NCBI GenBank assembly: GCA_030674155.1
Contig: CM060344.1
Coordinates: forward strand, 22,879,109-22,943,108
Source: Stramonita haemastoma
Lineage: Eukaryota > Mollusca > Gastropoda > Neogastropoda > Muricidae
DNA: 64,000 nt
Direction: 5' to 3'
A model generated the notes under the pieces. The model ran no database searches. It was given only the letters and a program-made list of their open reading frames with translations, and was not told where the DNA came from. Below, one piece after another: positions 10,501-20,160 of the stretch; position 1 is the first letter of the stretch; each line of letters opens with the position of its first letter. The position numbers and the translations under genes are program-made.

Positions 10501-13148
10501 ATAACAAGGACTTTGTACATGTAGAAAACGCAGAAGCAAACATCCAACACAGAAAATCCTGAAAGAAAACGAGAAAAGAGAAAAAATAAGCTGAGGAAAA
10601 AGATTTTTAAAAAACAAAACAAAAAAGACGACTATAAAGGAAAACGCAAGACATCAACAAGAAGAAAAAAAAAGACGAGGTGAAAAAGAAAACAAAGATC
10701 AGCACAAAAGATGAACACTAAGGAGAAGGGAGACAACACGTGGCAAAGAAGATGAAGACCCCAGCAAAGATGAGGGCGACAAAGACAAGGCTGGAAACAG
10801 AATGGACAGAAAGGAGAAGAGGAATGAAATACTAAACAGCCCAAGAACAAAAGAGACCAAGAAAGAAGAAAAAAGAAGTAGAAAAGACAGAAAACAACAC
10901 GACAAAGATAAGAACAAGAAGAGGAACCACAAGAACAAGAAGAAAAAAAAACATCAGCAACAAGGAGAACAATAATAGAAATAAAAAGAAGATGACCAAT
11001 AACAAGAACAACAAGAAGGTGAACAACAAGAACAATAGCAATAACAAGAACTACAACATAAAGGAGAAGAAGACAAACAACAAAAAGACGCACCAACTAC
11101 AAAATGACAAAGAACAACCGCAACAACAAAAAGAAGACGAAGAAGGAAAAGAGCAACAAGACAAGAACAAGAACAACAGCCATAAGAAAAAGAACAACAA
11201 CAAAAGCAACAAAAAGAACAACAAGACGAACAACATCAAAAAAGACCAACAACAAGAACAACAACATGACCAACAACAATAAGAAACAGAACCACATCAA
11301 GAGAAACAACAACGGCAGCAACACGAAGAAGAAGCAGAAGAAGACGACGACGACGACGACAACAAACAATAAGAAGAAGAACAACAACATGAACAAGGAG
11401 AAGAACAACTACAAAAAAAGAACAACAATAATAACAAGAAGACGAAAATGAAGAGGAAGAACAAAAACAACAAGAATAAAAACAAATACAAAAAGACAAC
11501 AACAAAAAACAGCAACCACACGAAGAAGAAGATTAAGAACAACAACAAGAAAAACAACAGCAACAACAACAACAACTAGAAAAAGAACAACCGTATGAAG
11601 AAGAACAACAACGACAAGAACATAAAAACAAGAAAAGAAAACAAGAACGAGATCAAGAAGATCAACAAGAATAATAACAAGAAAAAGAAAAAAAGCAACA
11701 AGAACAAACAGAAGAAGAAGAAAATACAACAACAAGATTAACAACAACAGCAAAAAGAACATCAACAACAAGAAAAAGAAGAACAACAACAACGACAACA
11801 AAGGAGAGAAAAAAAGAACTACTAGAAGAAAACAAGAAAAAGAACAACAACAAGACAACGAAAAGAACAACAGCAAGAAGAAAAAGCAGAACAACAACAA
11901 AATGAGCAACAACAACAACAGGACGAAAAACAACAACAGCAAGAACAACACAAAGAAGAAGAAGAACAACAACATGAACAAGAAAAAGAACAACAATAAC
12001 AAGGAGCAGAACAACAACAAGAAGCTGAAGAAGAAAAAGGAAGAGGAGGAGGAGGAATACAACAACAAGAGGAACAAGAAGGAGAAAAAAACAAACAGGA
12101 ACAACAAGACGATAAAGAACAACATCAACAAGACAAACAACAACAAGAAGATCAACAAATATCAGAAGAACAAAAAGAAAAAAAACAAGAAACAGAAAAA
12201 GAACAATATGTACCACAACAACAAAAAGAACAACAACAACAGTAACAAGAACAACAACAGCAACAACAACACACAGAAGAAGAAGGAAAAGAAGAATAAC
12301 AGCAATAACAACAAAACATTCTGAAAAAGAAGAAGAAAAAGAACGACGATGACAACATCAACAACATGCTGAAGAAGGAGAACAACATTTACAAGGACAG
12401 CAAGAAGTCCAAGAAGAATATGAACAACAACAAGATGAAGGACAAACAAAAAAGAAGAAGAAGAATATTAAGGAGAACGACAACAAGAATACAACAACAA
12501 CAAGGAGTGCAAGAACAACAACAACAACAACAAGTAGAATGATATCAACAAAAGAAGAAGAGCAACAACAACAAGAAAACAAAAAGGAGAAGAACAACAA
12601 CAACAAGAATAACAACAACAAAAGAAGAAGAACAACAACAAACAAGAACAAAACAAGAACAAAACAAGAAGGGAGAAAAAAGAGCAAGAAAAAAAAGTAC
12701 AACACAATCAAACGAACAACAAACAAAACAGCAAGAGGGAGAAGAGCAGCAACTGAACAACAAAAAACAACAACGATCACAAAAACAACAGAAAAAAAGC
12801 ATCAAGACCAAGAAAAGCAAGAAAAAAAAAACAAGAACAAGCAAATTGAACAACAACGAGGTCACGAACAAGAACAACAGCAAGAAAGAACAACCAGAAC
12901 AAGAACGACAGGAACAACAAGAAGAAGAAAAAAGAACGACAAGAAAAGAACAAGAACAGCAACAAAACAACAACAAGAGCACCTGCAAGAAAATCAACAA
13001 GAACAAGAACAAAAACAAAGAGAAGAAAAGGAAGAAGGGAAAAAAGCAGATGAAGACAACCTGTCAAAAACAAGAAGCAGAGGGGAAAAGGAGGAGGAGG
13101 AGGGAGAAGAAAAGGAGGAGGAGGACAGATCAGACAAGAAGCAGAATA
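10501..13148 (+). repeat. AACAACAAGAAC-rich tract, 3' part of the unit 2 purine exon
   Basis: About 2.6 kb of almost thymine-free plus-strand sequence rich in AAC, AAG and GAA triplets. It reads as Asn/Gln/Lys runs in one frame or another, with scattered stops. From about 12,540 a frame stays open to the junction (E-E-E-D-R-S-D-K-K-Q-N-M-L). No non-repetitive domain was recognised; a spliced low-complexity exon and a non-coding expansion are both possible. Confidence 0.6.
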
Positions 13149-13198
13149 TGCTGGTGAGTTAAACATCTTCATGTAGATGGCTGTGAGTGTGTTTGCGT
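13136..13198 (+). promoter_or_regulatory. Conserved splice-donor junction, copy 2
   Basis: ATGCTG|GTGAGTTAA at 13,149, followed by CATCTTCATGTAGATGGCTG, nearly identical to copy 1. The frame upstream is open here, unlike copy 1, so this junction best fits a real exon end. Confidence 0.6.
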
Positions 13199-13313
13199 GA
13201 GCATGCGCACGCGCGCGTGTTTGTGTCTGTGTCTGTGTCTGTATCTGTGTGTGTGTGTGTGTATGTATGTATGTGTGCGTGAGTCTTCCTGTCTGTGTGT
13301 GTTTATGTATGTG

Positions 13314-13365
<52 letters not shown>

Positions 13366-13372
13366 TTATTTA
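13195..13372 (+). repeat. (GT)n microsatellite
   Basis: Imperfect then pure (GT)n, with a short ATTT run at its right edge where the SINE tail begins. Corresponds to the 4,430 GT tract of unit 2. Confidence 0.9.
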
Positions 13373-13710
13373 TTTATTTATTCTTTTATATCGAGGATAA
13401 CAGAATAAGCAATCATGTGCTTTTTTCATCCGGTCCCCGTGTGTATGCAGTTTTGTAAATATTGTCATCTGTTCCCACCGGCACACAATGGCCTACTCTT
13501 ACGAAAAGTGGAACAGGATTTAACGTGTGCGCAAGATGTTCTGTGTGCGTTCGCACACGGGGCCTCGGTTTAAAGTCTCATCCGAAGGACTTTTGGGGAG
13601 AGTGGAGTCAGCACTGATGTTAACTCCAGGAGAAAAATTTCCTCGACCGGACTCGAACCTGGGTCATCAAATTGCGAGCGCAATGTTCTGACCACTAGGC
13701 TATCCGTCCC

Positions 13711-13712
<2 letters not shown>
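13373..13712 (-). mobile_element. Full-length tRNA-type SINE, minus strand
   Basis: Complete element. On the minus strand the head GGGGACGGATAGCCTAGTGG carries box A, followed by a box B-like GGTTCGAGTCC. The middle has GAGTTAACATCAGTGCTGAC and AGACTTTAAACCGAGGCC, and the tail ends GAGGATATAAAAGAATAAAT. It is absent from the corresponding unit 2 intron, so it probably inserted after the duplication. The right edge abuts a second (GT)n array. Confidence 0.9.

Positions 13713-13775
<63 letters not shown>
13713..13775 (+). repeat. (GT)n microsatellite
   Basis: Nearly pure GT dinucleotides directly against the SINE head. Confidence 0.95.
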
Positions 13776-13778
<3 letters not shown>

Positions 13779-14087
13779 ACAGTTTATTTTTTCATACTTT
13801 GAAAAATCTGTGAAAACCAGCAAGCATGTTTCTGACTGGCACGCTATAGAATATACTACTTTACCCCGGAAACTACCTCTGATGTGTAACCTTTTTAATA
13901 TTTTGAGAGTATCGTTATGTGTTGAGTCGGAACAAGGATGCAAGTGTGAGTAGGGTAACATGGCTATTTAAATCTGTACGGTACATGTATGTGTAACTGC
14001 TAAATTGTATAATTGGCTAGCTGTTTCTTTCTTTCTATCTGAGTCCATCTATATGTCTTAATCTAAGTTTTTGTGTGCCCGCCATAG
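13776..14087 (+). other. Intron-like spacer upstream of block a, unit 3
   Basis: No gene seen. GAACAAGGATGCAAGTGTGA with TATTTAAATCTGT also occurs before block b in both units, so the regions upstream of a and b are paralogous. Confidence 0.45.
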
Positions 14088-14214
14088 AAGACAACATAGT
14101 GCAAGACTACAGCCTGCTGGACACCATAGAAAAGAAGGCCCTGGAAGACTGTTCCCGTCCTAGGTAATTCAATGCCTGAGGATGCGGCACGAGCAGGTGG
14201 AAGCACCCAGTAAG
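14088..14214 (+). CDS. Exon-like block a, unit 3
   Basis: 127 bp between GCCATAG and GTATGT, the same length as block a of unit 2. Frame 1 reads E-D-N-I-V-Q-D-Y-S-L-L-D-T-I-E-K-K-A-L-E-D and stops sooner because the core has GGTAAT in place of GGTACT. The core frame reads T-V-P-V-L-G-N-S-M-P-E-D-A-A-R-A-G-G-S-T-Q, then TAA. Differences from unit 2 are single substitutions without indels. Confidence 0.45.
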
Positions 14215-14445
14215 GTATGTTCATAATGTCATCTGTCGTTGTTGTTGGCCAATCCACATTTTAATATTCGGAGAGCTTTTAAGAACATGCATAATTTCTT
14301 ACACAAGATATTTAAGAATCACTGAGAGTTAAAATCTGAGAGTGCAGTGAGCAGTTTGCGTAATTGGCCTTTCTTTTTTAGATAAAGAACTTGGCTGGAA
14401 CTGTCTGCGTATTCTGGCTTTAGAAGAGTTTTTTTTTTTCCTTTA

Positions 14446-14542
14446 ATGCTTTTAGATGTTTTCATCAATGACAAACTTTTAGTATGACCTGTACACTCCA
14501 TGGAAGGGAAAAAAATTCATTGATGAAAACATCAAAAAGCAT
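14446..14542. repeat. 26-bp-arm inverted repeat in the a-b intron of unit 3
   Basis: Left arm 14,446-14,471 starts ATGCTTTTAGATGTTTTC; right arm 14,517-14,542 is its reverse complement with one mismatch. The 45-bp loop contains CCTGTACACTCCATGGAAGG, which is the reverse complement of unit 2 sequence near 5,008-5,028. This marks a local inversion with duplicated ends. Confidence 0.8.
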
Positions 14543-14770
14543 AAGATTTTCACATCAACAATGGTTCTTTGCCAGCATCAGTGTCGCAAATGACTATTGG
14601 ACCTTGCTGTGTTTGTTAAAATGTTTCTTTTACCAAGATATTGCTTTTTAATATCTATATAGTATGGTTATGTGTTGATCTCGAACAAGGATGCCAGTGT
14701 GTGCGTAGACGTGTTTATGGCTGTTTAAATCTGTTCCTATATATGTTTCCGTAACTGTTGCTATGTTTAG

Positions 14771-14896
14771 TTGACTACACCCTGCAAGACGACACCCTGC
14801 TGGACACCATACAAAAAAGACCCCGGAAGACTGTTCCCGTCCTAGGTACTTCAATGCCTGAGGATGCGGCACGAGCAAGTGGAAGCACCCAATAAG
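14771..14896 (+). CDS. Exon-like block b, unit 3 (frames fused)
   Basis: 126 bp between GCTATGTTTAG and GTAATA. It has fewer 15-bp units than unit 2. Small indels around 14,810-14,825 bring the D-Y-T-L-Q-D-D-T-L-L-D-T-I half into the frame of the core, so the block is open from its second codon through T-V-P-V-L-G-T-S-M-P-E-D-A-A-R-A-S-G to the TAA just before the donor. This is the longest continuous frame of any a/b block. Confidence 0.45.
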
Positions 14897-15044
14897 GTAA
14901 TACCAGTGCTACCTATTGTTGTTGGGTGTTTTACATCTTAACATTAACAATCCTCAAGAATATGCACTGGATCTCACACATAATACTCAAGAATCGCTGA
15001 AACTGTGAGAACACAGGCTGTAAGTAAGAAGCTTGCATATCAAA

Positions 15045-15330
15045 GAAAAAGGTAACGGTGTCCCATAACCTATATGTGCAAGGCATCAGAGACCTCAGCT
15101 TCTCTAGGTGCCAGCATATTGAGGGCGGCACCCATCTCTCCCTCGCTGCTTAATCTTCTCTTACCCTTAAAAGGGCAGGCACTCATTTACAGCTGGGTGG
15201 ACTCGGGATTGTACTAAGGCCAAAGCACGCAAACAGTCACCCATCCAATTGGTAATCACCCTCGATGCTGCTTAACCTTAGCTTGGGAAATGCGAGTGCT
15301 CTGACCACTGAGCTATCCCGTCCCCATCGT
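15045..15330 (-). mobile_element. Chimeric tRNA/5S rRNA-headed SINE, copy 2
   Basis: Same element and position as 5,635-5,922. The tRNA-like head is at the right (GGGGACGGGATAGCTCAGTG on the minus strand) and the 5S-like part at about 15,292-15,230. It differs from copy 1 by scattered substitutions and small deletions, giving a measure of the unit duplication's age. Confidence 0.7.
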
Positions 15331-15489
15331 GTTTGCATATATGGCCCATTTCTCTAGTAGGCTACCTAGCGATATATTAATATAGGCAGCTATACTTTGG
15401 TTTCTGTTGATTTTTTTTCTTCTCTACGAAGAGGACCACTTAAGCTACACACCATGGCCACAAAAGCTATTATGATTTCTATTATTATC

Positions 15490-15495
15490 ATTATT

Positions 15496-15530
<35 letters not shown>

Positions 15531-15532
15531 TT
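15490..15532 (+). repeat. (ATC)n microsatellite
   Basis: ATC triplets in an ATT-rich stretch before block c. The unit 2 equivalent is an unexpanded ATT-type run. Confidence 0.85.
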
Positions 15533-15611
15533 CTAATATCATAACTATTGTTATCATGAAACAGCATAGGTTTGAACATGTGCTTTCACATAATTATTTT
15601 TACAACATTAA

Positions 15612-15930
<319 letters not shown>

Positions 15931-15968
15931 ATTTGATTTTGGAATATGTATCTCAATTTTTTGTGTAG

Positions 15969-16053
15969 GTTTATTCTGCTGTCGGCACTGTTCCCGTCCT
16001 AGGTACTTCAATGCCTGAGGATGCGGCACGAGCAAGTGGAAACCTGAAATAAG
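15969..16053 (+). CDS. Exon-like block c, unit 3
   Basis: 85 bp between TTTTTTGTGTAG and GTACTG. Reads V-Y-S-A-V-G-T-V-P-V-L-G-T-S-M-P-E-D and on to A-S-G-N-L-K then TAA. Compared with unit 2 there are four base differences, two of them silent in the core frame, and no indel. Confidence 0.45.
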
Positions 16054-16440
16054 GTACTGTGTGTTGTTGTTGGTTTAGCAGCTGATTTAGTCTTTATCTA
16101 GTCTTTTATTTCCAGGATAGCGAAATAAGCATTTGTGTACTTTTCTTTTACGAACAGTGACCATGTGCATACAGTTTAGTACATTTTGTCATCTGTTCTC
16201 ACCGGCACACGATGGCCTAATCCTCCGAAAGGCAGAACAGGTTTTAACATGTGCGCAAGATGTTCCGTGTGCGTTCTCACACACAACCTCCATTTACAAT
16301 CTTGTCCATGTGACTTATTTTGAGTGTTTTCTAGAATGTGCTCCATGAATAGGCAGCTGCACTCTGGCTTCAGAAGATTTGTTCTCATGTCATGAAGAGT
16401 ACACTTCATGCAAAGATGTTGTTGAGGACAAACACTTTTG
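16054..16440. other. Intron-like spacer after block c, unit 3
   Basis: Counterpart of 6,542-6,925, including the diverged minus-strand SINE-like stretch at 16,160-16,300. No gene seen. Confidence 0.4.
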
Positions 16441-16548
16441 TATATCAGCATTGGTGCTTTGCTGACATCACTAACTCAGACAATCTCAACACTTGTATAT
16501 CAGCATTGGTGCTTTGCTGACAACAATAACTCAGTTAGTGCCCTGGGC
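16441..16548 (+). repeat. ~55-bp tandem repeat, unit 3 (two copies)
   Basis: TATCAGCATTGGTGCTTTGC copies at 16,443 and 16,498; one fewer than unit 2. Confidence 0.8.
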
Positions 16549-16789
16549 CAAGTATGTTAATGATAAATTTCTTTAACAAGAATAACATTGTTTCATGTGT
16601 ACATGGGAGGATCAGTATGTTCTGAGTGAACTAGAATTAATTGCTAAAGCAACTTTTCCTTTTTTTAAGTGAACGGGATGACAGACTAGATATGGCCTTC
16701 GTTGTCGTCTGAGCTAGAAATGACATGGACTGAGTTACACATCTTTGGGAGGATTTTTTTGTGCTGGGCCAGAGCTCCAGTGTGTGGAT

Positions 16790-16890
<101 letters not shown>

Positions 16891-16974
16891 GCACCATTAA
16901 TTTCATATGCTAGGCCAATGATATGATCAGTAAACATGGACTTCCAAATTTATAATTTTGCTTTTACATTACAG

Positions 16975-17360
16975 CACAATAGAACCAAGACTCTACAGAA
17001 CAGAGTATGGAAAACAGAGAAAGAAGAAAGAACAGAGGACAAAGCAGCAGACGAAGAAACAGACGACGACAAAGAAGACAGAACGGGAAAAACCCAAAGA
17101 TTTTTAAAACTAGTATGTCTACAATGAACAAAAGAAGAAGAAATATAGCAGAAGCAGCAGCAACAACAACAACAACAACAACAACAACAAGGGCAAGAAA
17201 AACAACAACAATAAGAGCAAGCGAAACAAGAAAATCATCAAGACCAAGAAGAGCGAGAAAAACAAAAACCATATCAACAAGAAGAAGAAAAAGAACAACA
17301 ACAAGAGCAAAAACAACAAGTCAAGTCAAGTCAAAAACAAATCAAGAGGGGAAAAAGGCG

Positions 17361-17392
<32 letters not shown>

Positions 17393-17419
17393 GATAAACA
17401 ATAAAACGCAAAAGAAGCA
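16975..17419 (+). CDS. Start of the charged purine-rich exon, unit 3
   Basis: Follows TTTTACATTACAG. Reads H-N-R-T-K-T-L-Q-N-R-V-W-K-T-E-K-E-E-R-T and then E-E-T-D-D-D-K-E-D, close to the copy at 7,375 but with indels that shift frame, so the continuous frame ends at 17,127. Beyond it are CAA/CAG-type runs (17,155-17,195) and TCAAGTCAAGTC repeats at 17,320. Likely a broken paralogue of the same exon. Confidence 0.35.
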
Positions 17420-17865
17420 GTTTTGGGAAGGAGGAGATGGGAAGGAGGAGGTGGTGAGGAGGAGTTGGGGGAGGAGAAGGTGGTGAGGAAGAAGAGGAGG
17501 TGGGAGGAAGAGGAGGTGGGAAGGAGGAGGAGGTGGTGGTGAGGAGGAGGAGGGAAGGAGGAGGTGGTGGGGAGGAGGTGGTGGGGAGGAAGAGGAGGTG
17601 GGGAGGAAGAGGAGGTGGGAAAGAGGAGGAGGAGGAGGTGGGAAGGAGGAGGTGGGAAGGAGGAGGTGGGAAGGAGGAGGTGGGAAGGAGGAGGAGGAGG
17701 TGGGAAGGAGGAGGAGGTGGTGGTGGGGAGGAGGTGGGAAGGAGGAGGTGGGAAGGAGGAGGAGGATGTGGTGGTGAGGAGGAGGAGGTGGTGAGGAGGA
17801 GGTGAGGAGGAGGAGGTGGTGAGGAGGAGGAGGTGAGGAGGAGGAGGTGGTGGTGAGGAGGAGGT
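17420..17865 (+). repeat. GGAGGTGGGAAGGAGGAGGT tract, unit 3
   Basis: G-rich minisatellite with units of about 15-18 bp, expanded relative to unit 2. Strong purine bias, G-quadruplex-prone. Confidence 0.85.
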
Positions 17866-18130
17866 CCCTGTGTTTGCAGTTTTTTCAAATTTGTCATCCA
17901 TTCCCACTGGCGCTCAATGGCCTACTCTTCTGAAAAGCGGAACAGAATTTAACATGTGCGCAAGATGTTCTGCGAACGTTCGCACACGGGGTCTCGGTTT
18001 AGGGTCTCATTTGAAGGACTTAAGGGAGAGTGGAGTTGGCACTGATGTTAACTCCAGGGGGAAAATTCTCTTGAACGAGATTCGAACCTGGGTCAGCAGA
18101 TCACGAGCGCATCACTCTGACCACTGTGAT
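17866..18130 (-). mobile_element. tRNA-type SINE, minus strand (orthologue of 8,046)
   Basis: Same truncation at the left (CCCTGTGTTTGCAGTT) and same right end (CACTCTGACCACTGTGATG) as the unit 2 copy, so it was carried along in the duplication. Head box B-like sequence TTCGAACCTGGG is visible near 18,090 on the minus strand. Confidence 0.8.
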
Positions 18131-18205
18131 GAGGGGAAGGAGGAGGAGGAAGGGAGGAGGAGAGGAAAGAGGAGGAGGAGAGGAAAGAGGATGGGAAGAA
18201 AGATT
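18131..18205 (+). repeat. GAGGAGGAGAGGAAA run
   Basis: Remnant of the purine minisatellite that in unit 2 runs for 1.08 kb after the SINE; nearly lost here. Confidence 0.7.
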
Positions 18206-18245
18206 TTTTAAAAATTTGTTTGTTTTTTGTTTCTTTCTTTCTTTA

Positions 18246-18385
18246 TTTATTTGTTTATCTATTCTTTTATTTCGACGATAATTGAATAAGCACTTATATA
18301 CGTATGTGCTGTATTACATCCAGTCTGCATTCGTTCGCACACGGGCCTCGGTTTATAGTCTCATCCGATTGACTTATCACTCTGA
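18246..18385 (-). mobile_element. tRNA-type SINE fragment, minus strand, internally deleted
   Basis: Tail part (TATTCTTTTATTTCGACGAT, then GCACTTATA, CATCCAGTC) is joined directly to GTTCGCACACGGGCCTCGGTTTATAGTCTCATCC and then to CACTCTGACCACTCTGATG, so two internal segments are missing. Confidence 0.7.
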
Positions 18386-18660
18386 CCACTCTGATGAGGG
18401 GAAGGAGGAAGGAGGAGGAGAGGAAGGAGGAGGAGAGGAAGGAGAAGAGAGAGAGAGAAGAGGAGGAGGAGAGAGAGGAGAGGAGAGAAAGGAGAAGAGG
18501 AGGAGAGAGAGAAAGGAGAAGAGGAGGAGACGCACACGGGGCCTCGGTTTTTAGTCTCATCCGAAGGACTGTGTATGTGTGTGTGTGTGTGTGCGCGCGC
18601 GCGCATCTCTGTATGTGCACAATGTGCCCTCAGCATCTAGGCTTTATCACAGTTCTCGAT
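18386..18660. repeat. GA-rich run, short SINE piece and GT run
   Basis: GAGGAGGAGAGGAAGGAG repeats to 18,530, then CGCACACGGGGCCTCGGTTT...CATCCGAAGGACT (a SINE middle fragment, minus strand, 18,530-18,570), then GT/GC dinucleotides. It looks like repeated insertion or deletion within the same SINE-purine junction. Confidence 0.6.
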
Positions 18661-19175
18661 TAATCCATTGATACCAGGGGGCAACAACAAAGTGAGAGGC
18701 TGTATGATCAGTGGCTTTCCCACTCATGGAATTCCACTTTACAGCTTAGTCTTTAGTGATCGACTATGACTCTGACTAGGAGGCTGGACTTTGCATAGTC
18801 CTTATGTGCTGCAGCCCAGAGGGCTAGTTGGCCTTCGGAGAACATCTCCAACACTGACTGTCCCTATGCCCTCTTGGCCGCGAGAGTGGGGGTGTGCTGT
18901 GAGCAAGACATCTCCACTATAAATAAATTTCTGCCCACTTTCCGAAACAGCAGCTGCCTCCTCTGCTGTTTTGGAGGTCATTGTCGAACGCGACGGACAA
19001 ACAAAGAAGTATAATCTGTGTGTACATGCTTATGTAGGTACAAGTGTACGTGCATGTGTGTGTGTTCCTACGTGTATGTCTATTGTGCCTATGTGTCATC
19101 CTATTCATATGCTAGGCCAGTGATTTGAGCACTACCCATGGACTTGCTAATGCATCATTTTGTTTTACATTATTG
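18661..19175. other. Unique-looking spacer, no gene recognised
   Basis: Mixed-composition sequence with no supported frame. It has a small hairpin (AAACAGCAG / CTGCTGTTTT, 18,944-18,973). From 19,105 it matches the end of the intron upstream of the purine exon (ATGCTAGGCCAGTGAT, CATGGACTTGC), but the acceptor ACAG seen in units 2 and 3 is replaced by ATTG. Confidence 0.5.
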
Positions 19176-19387
19176 CACAATAGAACAAAGACATGAAAGA
19201 CGAGGACATGGAGAAAAGAAGAAAAAGAAGAAAGGACGCAAGGCAAAGCAGCAAACGATGAAACAAGTGACGACAAGAAAGAGAGCAGAAAAGAAAACAA
19301 CAGATGTTTATTACAAGGACAACAATGGAAGAAAGATTAAATGTGAAGGGAAGACGAGGATGATGAAGATAGAAGAAGAAGAAGATC

Positions 19388-19453
<66 letters not shown>

Positions 19454-19495
19454 TTGAAGAACAACCAGAAGAAAAAGAAGAGCGAGAAATTAACT
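19176..19495 (+). pseudogene. Third copy of the charged exon start
   Basis: CACAATAGAACAAAGAC matches the first bases of the exons at 7,375 and 16,975. After a stop, the frame K-T-R-T-W...E-K-E-E-R-T-Q-G-K-A-A-N-D-E-T-S-D-D-K-K parallels unit 3. The acceptor is lost, and a (CAA)n/(CAG)n glutamine run occupies 19,386-19,452. It leads into the decapeptide repeats. Confidence 0.45.
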
Positions 19496-19963
19496 AAGAA
19501 AAACGAAGTCAAAGAGGAGCATGCAGAAGACATTGAAGACGACAAAGAAGATTTCTATGAAGAAATAGGCCACGACACATATGTCTGTGAAGAAATAGGC
19601 CACGACACATATGTCTGTGAAGAAATAGGCTACGACACATATGCCTGTGAAGAAATAGGCCACGACACATATGTATGTGAAGAAATAGGCCACGACACAT
19701 ATGTCTGTGAAGAAATAGGCCACGACACATATGTCTGTGAAGAAATAGGCCACGACACATATGTCTGTGAAGAAATAGGCCACGACACATATGTCTGTGA
19801 AGAAATAGGCGACAACAAAGAAGATTTATATGAAGAAATAGGCGACAACGAAGAAGGTGTTTGTGAAGAAATACGCGACAACAAGGAAGATGTTTGTGAA
19901 GAAATAGGCGACAACAAAGAAGATGTCTGTGAAGAGATAGGCGACAACAAAGGAGGAAAATGA
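19454..19963 (+). CDS. Open frame with Glu-Glu-Ile-Gly repeats (coding minisatellite)
   Basis: 169 codons from ATG at 19,454 to TGA at 19,961. Residues 1-35 are Lys/Glu-rich. Then come about eight 30-bp units encoding E-E-I-G-H-D-T-Y-V-C (19,560-19,800), followed by five 33-bp units close to E-E-I-G-D-N-K-E-D-V-C. Both arrays have lengths divisible by three and few stops in this frame, and E-E-I-G is kept in nearly every unit. No signal peptide or known domain seen. It could be the 3' part of the exon that starts near 19,176, an independent gene, or an in-frame satellite. Minus-strand frames through the 30-bp array are also open, so openness alone proves little. Confidence 0.4.
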   Translation: MKNNQKKKKSEKLTKKNEVKEEHAEDIEDDKEDFYEEIGHDTYVCEEIGHDTYVCEEIGYDTYACEEIGHDTYVCEEIGHDTYVCEEIGHDTYVCEEIGHDTYVCEEIGHDTYVCEEIGDNKEDLYEEIGDNEEGVCEEIRDNKEDVCEEIGDNKEDVCEEIGDNKGGK

Positions 19964-20160
19964 CAAAGAAGACGATGCCAATGAAGACTGTGCCAAAGAA
20001 GACAATGCCAAAGAAGACTGTGCCAAAGAAGACAGTGCCAAAGAAGACAATGCCAAAGAAGACAATGCCAAAGAAGACAGAACCAAAGAAGACAGTGCCA
20101 AAGAAAACAGTGCTAAAGAAGACAGTGCCGAAGAAGACATTACCAAAGAAGACGATTTAA
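19964..20160 (+). repeat. 15-bp tandem repeat (AAGAAGACAGTGCCA)
   Basis: About 13 copies of a 15-bp unit, read as K-K-T-V-P or K-K-T-M-P in one frame, or as E-D-S-A-K in the frame that continues best from the decapeptide array. Directly adjoins the array on the left. Confidence 0.85.
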
